Origin: JAFMJV01 sp034436555
GTDB lineage: Bacteria > Chloroflexota > Limnocylindria > Limnocylindrales > CSP1-4
NCBI GenBank assembly: GCA_034436555.1
Contig: DAOTUU010000033.1
Span: 124,001-188,000, forward strand
Direction of reading: 5' to 3'
Length of the DNA: 64,000 nt
Shown here: positions 32,147 through 41,690 of the stretch, in pieces
Position numbering within the stretch: the stretch's first letter is position 1
How the letters are laid out: the number at the start of each line of letters is the position of its first letter
Program-made: the position numbers and the translations under genes
Notes under the pieces: generated by a model
Seen by the model: the letters and a program-made list of their open reading frames with translations, nothing else
What the model was told of the DNA's origin: nothing
Databases searched by the model: none

Positions 32147-35100
32147 ACCGCACCCGTACGCGCCGGCGCACCGAAGACGCTCGGGTAGGCCGCGAGGGTT
32201 CGATCCCAGGTCGCCTCGTCCTGGCCGAAGGCGATCACGAGGTACCCGGCGTCCTCGAGCGAGGCCCGGACGGTGGTGTCACGCTCCGCGATGTTGGGGT
32301 AGTCGTGGACGGGACCGTCGATGAAGACGACCGTGGTCGCGCCATACCAGAAGTCGGGCTGGGCGTAGATGCCCGGGACCAGCTTCTGCGCGGCGGTCGG
32401 CAGGACATGGCCACGCCCCGCGAGGTGGTCCAGCCATCGCCGTTCGAGGTTGGAGCCGGCCAGCGCCTTCAGGGTCGCGAGGTGCTCCGCCGGAGCCTCC
32501 GGCGAGTCCGACACGGTGACCCGGGCGCCGGCGAGCCGCTGGAGCACCGGGATGATCGGCCTTCGGTCGAGGAGCCGGTGGTCGCGCTGGTTGCCGTAGG
32601 ACAGGAGGCAGTCGTAGCAGGCGGCCTCGCACGCCTCGCGCATCCGCGACGAGGGCGGCAGGTCCGCGCCGGTAGCGGGGTCCACGTGACACAGCTCGAG
32701 CGCGGCGCGGGCGACGGCAGGCATCGCGCCCGGCTCACGGGCCAGGCGGCGGAGTACGCCGGCGCCGCCCTCGGCGGCCTCGTAGAACAGCAGGACGTTG
32801 CGGCGGTCCTCGGCGGGGAGCGCCTCCACCGCCAGCTCCGCGTCCTCCAGCTGGAACTCGATCTGGATGGCGTTCTTGAGCGCGGCCGCCAGCGACGCCA
32901 TGCCGCCCGCGTCGAGTGGCACGGACGGGGTGACCAGCAGCACGTTGCGGCGGTCCTCGACGTACGGGATGACCCGCTCGGTGCGCCCCGACATCGGGTC
33001 GTCGCGGTCATCGGGATCGAGCTCGTTGCGCTGCCAGAAGCCGCGTTCCGTGTCCAGCACGAACCCGAGCGGCGCATCCTTGCGCCGCCGCCGCCAGCCC
33101 ACGTTGATGCGCCAGATCGTGGCCGCGGGACCGTACTCTAGGCGCAGCAGGTCACCCGCGGGGTCCGAGACCTCTGCGCGGTGGACGTTGGGGCTTCCGG
33201 CCGGCCCAGCGAACGCGACCGAGCTTCGGACGTCGAAGCCCTGGCGGGTGCGCTCCTCCTCGTCGGAGCTGATCCGGTCGCGTCGCTTGGTCGCGACGTT
33301 GGAGAGCCGGAACAGGCTGCCGAGGGCGGCGTCGAGCGCGCCGCCGCAGCGGGTACAGGTGTCGATGCCCACGCCGGTCCCCTCGACCGGGTGGAGGTAG
33401 CCGCAGGCGGCGCAGCGCTTCGCGGCGGTCAGGACGAGGCGGTTGTCCTCTGTCCGGTGGGCCGGCAGCATCACCCGGTTGATGAGGTAGCGGCTGCCCT
33501 CGTGGTACACGACGGTGCGCGGCCCGAACTCGCTGATGGCAAGGAAGCGCGGCCTGGACAGGTAGTGGTCGCGCTTGCCGGCGCCGCCGCGCCCAGGGAC
33601 CCAGGCGGACAGTGGCAGGCGCGGGAAGCTGTAGCCGGGCAGGAACCCCTCGGACGCGAAGTAGCGGTAGGAGTAGAAGTCCGACTGCATCGCGCTCTCG
33701 CCGCCCTCGCCCCGCAGGATCTCGAGCTGGCTCTCTGCCTCCGCGCGGTAGCGGCTCGCGCGGGCCCGGTCGTCAGGGCTCCGTGACGCGTCACCGATGA
33801 CCCTGTTCTGGGTGGTGCGCATGTCGAGCGCCGCACGATACAGGTCGCGCCATCGGTCGCAGGCACGGTCGAAGCGGAGCGGGGCGCTCGTGAGCGCGTC
33901 TTCGAGCCAGCGCCCGGTGTACCAGTCCGCGTCGGCGAGATCGACGGTGGCCAGGAACGCGCGCGCGGCGACCCCAGCCACGGCGCGCGCCGCAGGCTTC
34001 TCGATGGCGTCCCGGACCTGGTCAATGATCTCGAGCGTGGGGTCCTCGCCGCTCACGTCCAGGATCTCCGACAGCGAGTGCCCGAGCGACGTGTCGACCG
34101 CGCGCAGCCAGATGGCGTGGACGTGGCTGCGCACGAGGTCCTCGTTCACGAGCTCCAGGCGCGGCGCCTTGACCTGGCCCGCGACCATCCGGTCCGGCCG
34201 GCGGAAGAACCAGGCGTCGTGCGGCGAGCCCGCGGAGCAGTAGGTGAATACGAGCGCGGGCTGTCCCGACCGGCCCGCACGACCCGAGCGCTGGGCGTAG
34301 TTGGCGGGAGTCGGCGGGACGTTGCGCATCCCGACGACGTTCAGCTCGCTGATGTCGACGCCCAGCTCCATCGTGGGCGAGCAGTACAGGATCGGCAGCC
34401 TGGCGGCCCGGAAGTCCGCCTCGCGGATCTCGCGCTCGGCCGAGGCGACCTGTGCGGTGTGCTCCTTGGCGCGGATGCCGACGCCGTCGGCCGCCACCTC
34501 GCGGTAGAAGCGCACGAAGTAGTCGTTGACGCCCAGGCCGCCCTCGGGGGCGTTCGGCACCCGGATCGGGTCATGGAACGCCTCGGTCCCGGCGCCCGCC
34601 GTCCAGCGCATCGCGGCCGACGCGAGCTGGTACCCGGGGACGGCGCCTGCCTCCTTCGGCTCGTCCACGACGAGCAGGAGGCCGGCGACACGGAGCACCT
34701 TGCACAGGTCACCGATGATCTGCTCCCGGTCCGCGGTGGGCAGCCGGCCGCCGGCGGGCGCGAGCACGCGCGAGACGAGCTGGCCCAGGCCACCGAGCGG
34801 GCTCAGGTAGACGTTGCCGCCGTAGTCGTTGCTGCCGGTCCTGCGGCCGCGCGGGTAGGCGACCTTCGCGAACTCGAGGACCTCGTCCTCGTCAATCGCC
34901 CAGGGCAGGACCAACCGCTCCTTGGAGCGCCGCTTCATGCCGTCCTGCCACTCCTGTCGCAGGTAGTCGACGTGGATGGCGAGCTCGCGCCGGAGGTGGT
35001 CGAGGAGCGCCTTGCCCAGGTGCTCGCGCTGCGTGGGGCTTGCGGTCGCGAGCGCGGCGTGGCCCGACGCCCACTCCTCGTCCGCCTTCGCCAGGTCGCT

Positions 35101-37359
35101 GAGTGAGGTGTACTCGATCCTCAGCAGCCCCGACTGTTCGAGGTTCGGCGCGGTGACACGCCAGCCGCGCTCGAGGTCGCGATAGACGCGATAGCCCAGG
35201 ACGTCGCGGAGCGCCCGGTCGGTCTCGGCCCGGGCCGCGAACCGGACGGTCGGGTCGATGGCGTAGTCGGCGACATCGAGCGACAGGGACTCGGCGACCT
35301 TCGCGGCGAGCTCGTCATGACCCAGAGCGTCGGACCCGGCAGCCTGGGCGGCCCGGAAGAGCGCGGAACGAAGCAGACCCACCTCGACGGTGTCGTTGAG
35401 ATGGCCCGCCTGGAGCGCGGCATCCTGGCGGTTGTCAGTGAACGCGAGGAGCTTCCGTGCGTGGGGTTCGAGGCTGCCATCGCCGCGGAGCGAGCGAACG
35501 GCGGTCAGCGACAGGAGGCTCGTGGCGGAGCTGCGGCCACCCGAGCCGAGCGTCGAGAGCTTGCCCAGGTCGCGCGTCTGCCGACCCGAGTACTCGACGC
35601 CGCAGCTGAGGCAGAAGCGGAAGGGCGCCGGTACCCAGACCAGGCGCAGGCCGGCCGGGCTCTCGCGGCCATCGGGAGCGACATGGACGATGGACGGCAG
35701 GTGCTGCTTCCGATCCGCGCGGACCACGAGCCGGCCGTCAGGCTTCTCCTCGCGCCAGTCGTCGGGCACCCGGTCGATGTCCGCCTCGACCTCGTCGGGC
35801 CATGGCCGTTCCGAGCCCAGGTACAGGAACCCGCGGTCGCGGTCCTCGACGGCTGTGACGTCGGACAGCTCTCTTGAGTCGTAGGTCACGGTGCCCGAGA
35901 GGTCCCGGCGACGGCCGACCGAGTAGTAGTCCTGGCCGCACTCCCGGCAGAACGCGAGCGGCAGGAGGACCCGGTCACGGTCACCCGGGACGTACTGCTG
36001 GCCCTGCGTCGTGAGATGCCGGTCGGCTTCCGGTTCGAGGCTCGCGTACACGGTGTCGCCGCGGCTGAAGAACTGGTGGAGGCGGAACGCGAAGACCGGG
36101 AACGCGGCACCCGGCAGCGCGACCCGAAACCCCGCGAAGAGCGTCGCCTGGATGGCGCCACCACAGCGTTCTGCATCGAGGCCGGTCAGGGTCGCGAGCT
36201 CGGCGCCCACGCCATCCTCGCCGCTGATGGAGCGAGGGCGCCGGCGGATGAGCCGGCCGCTGCCGGGCTCCTCGGTCAGCCCGAGCGCACCCTCGATCCA
36301 GGAGGCAAGCGGGTCGCTGGTGAAGGCCAGCGGGTCCGCAGGCGGATCACCGCTCTCCACGCGTGAACGGAGCCCCGCGACCCAGGCGGGATCGTCCGGT
36401 CGCGGTGCGGCGGTGGAGCGCACGAGGGTCTCGCCGACCACGTTCGCGGGCTCGACCGGGGCACCGAAGAGCCGCGTGGCGACCGCGGCGATCTCGGCCT
36501 TCTGCTCATCGACCGTGCCACCGCCCGCGAGCGTCGCCGACGTGCCGACGACCTGCAGCCGCGAGGCGTGGGTGGCCTCACGGACGCGCCGGACGAGCAG
36601 CGCGACATCCGCACCCTGGCGCCCGCGGTACGTGTGGAGCTCGTCGAGGACGAGGAACCGCAGTTCACGGGCGGCAGCGATCAGGTCCTTCTCGCCGGGC
36701 CTCGTGAGCAGCAGCTCGAGCATCACGTAGTTGGTCAGGAGGATGTCCGGCGGGTTGGCGATGATCTGCGCCCGCTTCTCCTCGTCCTCCTGCCCCGTGT
36801 ACCGGGCGAAGGTGACAGGGCGGTTTGCGTCGGGGAAGCCGAACTTCAGGAACTTCTCGAGCTCGCCGGCCTGGCTGTTGGCGAGCGCGTTCATCGGGTA
36901 GATCACGATCGCCCGGATGCGCTTGCCCGGACCCTCCGTCTGCCGGTCGCGCAGCACCCGATCGACGATGGGCACGATGTAGGTGAGGCTCTTCCCCGAG
37001 CCCGTGCCCGTGGTCAGGACGTAGTTGGCGCCGGTGGCGGCGACCCGGATCGCGTCCTCCTGGTGCCGGTGGAGGCGCAGCGCCTGGGAACCCACTCCGC
37101 CGCCCGCACCCTCCGACTTGCCGCGCCGGAAGATCGCGCTGTTCTGGGGGTCGAGGACGCCGGCCGCCACCAGCTCATCGATCGTGCCGCCTGGGGCGAA
37201 TGACGGGTTCAGCTGGATGAGCGCCTCGGGCCACAACAGGCCGTCCGCAAGCTCCTCGTCCACAATCTCGCCGATCCGGGAGTCGCGCACGGTGATGAAG
37301 CTGCGCGTGAACGCCTCGTAGTCGGCCACGAGACGGTCGCGAAGCGCGAAGACGTCCAA
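32143..37359 (-). CDS. Giant DEAD-type helicase fused to DUF1998 with nuclease-like C-terminus
   Basis: A 1,738-residue protein, first gene of the operon. It begins MDVFALRDRLVADYEAF. Walker A is TTGTGSGKSLTY near 115, DELH is VLDELHTY near 235, and the second lobe has RSGRAGRSG near 1025. Two CxxC pairs (CAACGY, CTRCGG near 1315-1340) and the DUF1998 signature AACYDCLLSYGNQ near 1580 follow. The last 80 residues (PDFWYGATTVVFIDGPVHD near 1670-1690) resemble a PD-(D/E)xK fold with a missing or altered acidic residue. The layout equals DrmA plus DrmB of DISARM in one chain. Start is TTG 37359 with AGGAGG 5 nt upstream. Confidence 0.85.
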   Translation of the reverse strand: MDVFALRDRLVADYEAFTRSFITVRDSRIGEIVDEELADGLLWPEALIQLNPSFAPGGTIDELVAAGVLDPQNSAIFRRGKSEGAGGGVGSQALRLHRHQEDAIRVAATGANYVLTTGTGSGKSLTYIVPIVDRVLRDRQTEGPGKRIRAIVIYPMNALANSQAGELEKFLKFGFPDANRPVTFARYTGQEDEEKRAQIIANPPDILLTNYVMLELLLTRPGEKDLIAAARELRFLVLDELHTYRGRQGADVALLVRRVREATHASRLQVVGTSATLAGGGTVDEQKAEIAAVATRLFGAPVEPANVVGETLVRSTAAPRPDDPAWVAGLRSRVESGDPPADPLAFTSDPLASWIEGALGLTEEPGSGRLIRRRPRSISGEDGVGAELATLTGLDAERCGGAIQATLFAGFRVALPGAAFPVFAFRLHQFFSRGDTVYASLEPEADRHLTTQGQQYVPGDRDRVLLPLAFCRECGQDYYSVGRRRDLSGTVTYDSRELSDVTAVEDRDRGFLYLGSERPWPDEVEADIDRVPDDWREEKPDGRLVVRADRKQHLPSIVHVAPDGRESPAGLRLVWVPAPFRFCLSCGVEYSGRQTRDLGKLSTLGSGGRSSATSLLSLTAVRSLRGDGSLEPHARKLLAFTDNRQDAALQAGHLNDTVEVGLLRSALFRAAQAAGSDALGHDELAAKVAESLSLDVADYAIDPTVRFAARAETDRALRDVLGYRVYRDLERGWRVTAPNLEQSGLLRIEYTSLSDLAKADEEWASGHAALATASPTQREHLGKALLDHLRRELAIHVDYLRQEWQDGMKRRSKERLVLPWAIDEDEVLEFAKVAYPRGRRTGSNDYGGNVYLSPLGGLGQLVSRVLAPAGGRLPTADREQIIGDLCKVLRVAGLLLVVDEPKEAGAVPGYQLASAAMRWTAGAGTEAFHDPIRVPNAPEGGLGVNDYFVRFYREVAADGVGIRAKEHTAQVASAEREIREADFRAARLPILYCSPTMELGVDISELNVVGMRNVPPTPANYAQRSGRAGRSGQPALVFTYCSAGSPHDAWFFRRPDRMVAGQVKAPRLELVNEDLVRSHVHAIWLRAVDTSLGHSLSEILDVSGEDPTLEIIDQVRDAIEKPAARAVAGVAARAFLATVDLADADWYTGRWLEDALTSAPLRFDRACDRWRDLYRAALDMRTTQNRVIGDASRSPDDRARASRYRAEAESQLEILRGEGGESAMQSDFYSYRYFASEGFLPGYSFPRLPLSAWVPGRGGAGKRDHYLSRPRFLAISEFGPRTVVYHEGSRYLINRVMLPAHRTEDNRLVLTAAKRCAACGYLHPVEGTGVGIDTCTRCGGALDAALGSLFRLSNVATKRRDRISSDEEERTRQGFDVRSSVAFAGPAGSPNVHRAEVSDPAGDLLRLEYGPAATIWRINVGWRRRRKDAPLGFVLDTERGFWQRNELDPDDRDDPMSGRTERVIPYVEDRRNVLLVTPSVPLDAGGMASLAAALKNAIQIEFQLEDAELAVEALPAEDRRNVLLFYEAAEGGAGVLRRLAREPGAMPAVARAALELCHVDPATGADLPPSSRMREACEAACYDCLLSYGNQRDHRLLDRRPIIPVLQRLAGARVTVSDSPEAPAEHLATLKALAGSNLERRWLDHLAGRGHVLPTAAQKLVPGIYAQPDFWYGATTVVFIDGPVHDYPNIAERDTTVRASLEDAGYLVIAFGQDEATWDRTLAAYPSVFGAPARTGAV

Positions 37360-37390
37360 TCACCCCTCCTGAACCGGGACCCTGCTCGGC

Positions 37391-37396
37391 ATACTA
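37391..37396 (-). promoter_or_regulatory. Candidate -10 box of the defence operon
   Basis: TAGTAT on the minus strand, 31 nt before the TTG start, with the AGGAGGGGTGA ribosome-binding site between. As the four downstream genes overlap or nearly touch, this may be the only promoter of the 14.7-kb operon. Confidence 0.45.
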
Positions 37397-37716
37397 GCGG
37401 CGACGCGAGAGGGCTGGTGCTTCGACCTTGTGGGTCGGTCGTGCCCAAGTTTGGCTGCTGGAGTCACCGAATGGCAGTAGGGAGATGGTCCGGTTGCGCA
37501 GAGGCTACGAGGGACCACCTCGTGAGACCGATGCTCGATGTTTCCGGATCGTTGGTCGCGACGCGCGCACGCGATCGGTCGTGTCAACCGTCAACGTGAA
37601 TCTCCGTGCCATCGGCTGTCCTCCCCTGCGGGCCGTGCTCGGGCGTGCTGACGGTCGTTGCGGTGGAGATTTCCGACGGACAGCCCTTGAGCGATCTGAG
37701 TCATTTCTCGGCGCCA

Positions 37717-37909
37717 CGACCCATCGCGTGTTGCCCTCGAGCCAGGCATCATCGACGCCCTCGGGCGCCGGCCAGGCGAGGCCAGCGAGCCGGGCGCGGG
37801 CCAGGTGACCGCCCACGGTCGAGCCGGGCACCCCGGTGGCGGCCGCCACCTGGCGGCGGCTCAGGCCCTCACCGAGGGCGAGGCGGAGGATCTCGCGGAT
37901 CTTGCGCAT
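37717..37909 (-). pseudogene. IS21-type transposase (IstA) N-terminal fragment
   Basis: From ATG 37909 the minus strand reads MRKIREILRLALGEGLSRRQ, then GVPGSTVGGHLARARLAGLA and WPAPEGVDDAWLEGN. This is the helix-turn-helix head of IS21-family IstA, which continues with a DDE domain of several hundred residues. Here similarity ends after about 65 residues and no DDE core, istB or terminal repeats are seen, so it is a remnant. Confidence 0.7.
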
Positions 37910-37941
37910 GGCGGAACTGGGGCGCGGTGTCGACCTCAGCC

Positions 37942-38055
37942 CGATGACTTCGAGCGGATACGTCAGCTCGACGTCTTCCGCCTCGAGTACAACGTGTGCC
38001 GGCCACACCGGGCGCTCGGACGGACCACCCCGGCCGAGGCCCATGCCGCGACCCC
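37942..38055 (+). pseudogene. Integrase-core transposase C-terminal fragment (IS3/IS481-like)
   Basis: The plus strand reads DFERIRQLDVFRLEYNVCRP then HRALGRTTPAEAHA. This is the end of an rve/integrase-core transposase, where the YNxxRPHRALGxxTPAE pattern is characteristic. Only about 38 residues remain, on the opposite strand and 33 bp from the IstA fragment. Two different elements have therefore decayed at the same spot. Confidence 0.7.
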
Positions 38056-38293
38056 CAGGGCCCACCCTGTCGACCGCGGCGTACCCGGCCCAGGGATGCC
38101 CGGGAGAAGAACCAGGAAGACCTCGACCGTTCAGCTCTCGCAGCGGATCGCCGTCACGGCATGCACGCTCCGATCGACGCCGCGGCCGCCATCGGCGCGC
38201 TCGACATCGAGGTGACCCATCGAAGAAGATCAGATGCTTCCGTCCCCATCCGGCCGTCGTCCTCGTCCCGCCCCGCGCCACCCACCGACCGGG
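38056..38293. other. Non-coding stretch between transposase remnants and small ORF
   Basis: I find no convincing gene, terminator or repeat. Codon patterns in all frames look like noise. Together with 37397-37716, where I also see nothing, it completes the upstream flank of the defence operon. Confidence 0.4.
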
Positions 38294-38299
38294 TAGCAT
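38294..38299 (+). promoter_or_regulatory. Candidate -10 box of the small ORF/galK transcript
   Basis: TAGCAT ends 6 nt before ATG 38306, the spacing expected for a leaderless start. Confidence 0.4.
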
Positions 38300-38305
38300 C
38301 CGGAC

Positions 38306-38527
38306 ATGGCCGCTCGCCCGCCGCATCCGCGCCCCCAACCCAGCCTCTCGTCGGAGGAGCTGGCGTGGGTCGGCTCGGTCGCCGAACGGTACGACGCGCT
38401 GGTGTTCCACTGGGTGGGACCGCTCACGGGCTCCTACTTCTTCCTGATGCCTCGGAGCCTGTGGCAGCGCGGCCAGGTGACCAGGCGTCGTCGAAGCCGG
38501 CCGCCGCGGCGGCCCCGGTCTGCCTGA
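38306..38527 (+). CDS. Small hypothetical protein upstream of galK
   Basis: A 73-residue frame starting MAARPPHPRPQPSLSSEELA, with a central hydrophobic/aromatic stretch (RYDALVFHWVGPLTGSYFFL) and a basic Arg/Pro end. I do not recognise it. Its support is indirect: a TANNNT box at leaderless distance, and a stop 13 nt before the galK GTG, which would make a two-gene transcript. It could instead be a fortuitous frame at the edge of the degraded region. Confidence 0.4.
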   Translation: MAARPPHPRPQPSLSSEELAWVGSVAERYDALVFHWVGPLTGSYFFLMPRSLWQRGQVTRRRRSRPPRRPRSA

Positions 38528-38540
38528 CCGCGAGCGCCCC

Positions 38541-39731
<1,191 letters not shown>

Positions 39732-39750
39732 TCTTCCCTGCTGCCCGGGC

Positions 39751-40674
39751 TCAGCCCTTGGTGGACCCGAGCGTCAAGCCCCCGATGAAATGCTTCTGGA
39801 GCGCGAAGTACACGATGAGCGTGGGCAGCGCCACGATGATCGCGCCCGCGGCGACCAGGTTGTTGTCCACGAAGAACTGCCCTTTCAGGTTGTTCAACGC
39901 CGAGGTGATGGGGAACTTGCTGCCGGTGCGCATCAGCATCAGCGCCCAGAAGAAGTCGTTGTAGATCCAGGTCACCTGGAGCGTGGCCAGCGCAGCGAGC
40001 GCCGGCCGGGTCAGCGGCAGGATGATCTTGAAGAACGTGGTGCCCACGGACGCGCCATCCACCACGGCCGCCTCGTTGAGCTCCTTGGGCAGCGTCTTCA
40101 TGTAGTTGCTGAGCACGAACGTGCAGAACCCCAGCTGGAACGCGACGTGGATGACGACCATGCCCAGGTACTGGTCGTACAGCAGCTGGCCGCGCTCGAA
40201 CATCCCCAGGACCTCCGTGGCCGGGATGGCGAGGTAGATCCGGAACAGCGGCGTGATGATGACCTGGGGCGGCAGCAGGTTGAGCGCCGTGAACAGCATC
40301 AGCAGCACCAGGTTGAAGCGCCAGCTGTAGCGCGACACCGCGAACGCCATCATCGAGGCGAGCAGCAGCACGATGACCACCGCGGGCACCACGATGACCA
40401 GCGTGTTCAGGAAGTAGCGCGCCAGCTCCGCGTTGTTCCACGCCGTGAGGTAGTTGTCCAATGTGTACTGCGCCTGCCATGGCCAGGTGACCGGGTTCGC
40501 GGCGGTGTCCGCGTACGGCCGCAGCGACTGCCACACGGTGTAGACGAGCGGGAACAGCCAGACCACGCAGATGACGATGAGGAAGGTGTGCAGGATCACA
40601 CGCCGCCAGTCGATGCCCCTGCGCACGCCGGTCGTCGCGTCGGGGCCTGCGTTCATCATCCGGGCGCTGGTCAT
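39751..40674 (-). CDS. Carbohydrate ABC transporter permease, MalG type
   Basis: Inner-membrane permease of 307 residues with six hydrophobic segments and the EAA loop that docks the ATPase (ELNEAAVVDGASVGTTFF, then KIILPLTRPALA). The C-terminus ends GGLTLGSTKG, as in many MalG-like permeases (CUT1 family). Start ATG 40674 overlaps the stop of the MalF-type gene by 4 nt. It works with the other permease and the binding protein upstream. No ATPase gene is in the cluster, so a shared MsmK/UgpC-type ATPase encoded elsewhere is likely. Confidence 0.92.
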   Translation of the reverse strand: MTSARMMNAGPDATTGVRRGIDWRRVILHTFLIVICVVWLFPLVYTVWQSLRPYADTAANPVTWPWQAQYTLDNYLTAWNNAELARYFLNTLVIVVPAVVIVLLLASMMAFAVSRYSWRFNLVLLMLFTALNLLPPQVIITPLFRIYLAIPATEVLGMFERGQLLYDQYLGMVVIHVAFQLGFCTFVLSNYMKTLPKELNEAAVVDGASVGTTFFKIILPLTRPALAALATLQVTWIYNDFFWALMLMRTGSKFPITSALNNLKGQFFVDNNLVAAGAIIVALPTLIVYFALQKHFIGGLTLGSTKG

Positions 40675-41660
40675 TCTGCCTCCGCGCGCACGCTCTTCAC
40701 GAGGTAGTAGACGATGGGGCCCACGGAGATCATCAGCAGCACCACCGCGATCGCGGAGCCGAACCCCACCAGGCTCGCCTCACCGATGAGGTTGTTGGTC
40801 ACCAGGATGCTCAGCAGCTCCAGGCCGTTCTTGCCGCGGTTGATGATGTAGGCGATGTCGAACGCCCGGAGCGATTCGATCACGGTGATCACGAGGACCA
40901 CCACGTTGATGGGCCGGAGCACCGGGAAGATCACCTTCAGGAACGTCTGGCGCTCGTTCGCGCCGTCGATCTGGGCGGCCTCCCGGAGGCTGGGGTCCAC
41001 CGCCTTGAGGCCCGCCAGATACAGCACCATCACGTAGCCGACGTGGCGCCAGGACGCGGCGACCAGCACCGCCCACAGGTTGATGTCCTTGTCGCCCAGC
41101 CAGTCGATGAAGTGCTCATTGCGGGTGGTGGTGCCCAGAATGTTGTTGAGGAACCCCTGGTCGGGCGAGTATTGCAGCTGCCAGATGAAGCCCACGATGG
41201 CCAGCGACAGCACGACCGGCATGTACAGCACGCTCTGGTAGATGCGCGTGCCGCGGATCCCCTTGTCCAGGAGGACCGCGAAGAACAGGCCCAGCGGCGT
41301 GGCGATGCACAGGAACCACACCAGCCACAGGATGTTGTGGCTGAGCGCCGGCCAGAAGGGCTTGTACTTCGTGAACAGGTTGACGTAGTTGTCCGCGCCC
41401 ACGAACTTGATCGTGTCCAGGCCGCCGAACCCGTTCCACGAGGTGAACGAGAGCACGACCGACAGGACGGTGGGCAGCAGGATGAAGAACAGGACCAGGA
41501 ACGTGGGGACCGCCACGAACCCCAGGAGCATCAGGCGGTCGACCCGGGTGAGCGTGCTGAACCGACGGCGCCTGCGCCGGGAGCCGCGGGACGGCGCGAC
41601 CCCCGCCCCGCCCTGGGCGGGCGGGACGGGGATCAGGTCGCCGGACGAACCCATCGTCAT
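40671..41660 (-). CDS. Carbohydrate ABC transporter permease, MalF type
   Basis: A 329-residue CUT1 permease with a basic cytoplasmic N-terminus (SRGSRRRRRRFSTL), six hydrophobic segments and the EAA loop SLREAAQIDGANERQTF. The first membrane segment (LMLLGFVAVPTFLVLFFILL) and the NYVNLF block are typical. It starts 30 nt after the binding-protein stop and overlaps the MalG-type start, so the three form one operon read away from the divergent regulator. Confidence 0.92.
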   Translation of the reverse strand: MTMGSSGDLIPVPPAQGGAGVAPSRGSRRRRRRFSTLTRVDRLMLLGFVAVPTFLVLFFILLPTVLSVVLSFTSWNGFGGLDTIKFVGADNYVNLFTKYKPFWPALSHNILWLVWFLCIATPLGLFFAVLLDKGIRGTRIYQSVLYMPVVLSLAIVGFIWQLQYSPDQGFLNNILGTTTRNEHFIDWLGDKDINLWAVLVAASWRHVGYVMVLYLAGLKAVDPSLREAAQIDGANERQTFLKVIFPVLRPINVVVLVITVIESLRAFDIAYIINRGKNGLELLSILVTNNLIGEASLVGFGSAIAVVLLMISVGPIVYYLVKSVRAEAE

Positions 41661-41690
41661 CGGAGTCGTCCGTGTCCGAGAGTGCTGTGC

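Noticed and set aside
22645..37359. A hidden drmC-type PLD nuclease
   Set aside because: I looked for HxK(x)4D-type motifs in the operon proteins and found no convincing pair. Absence is by eye only.
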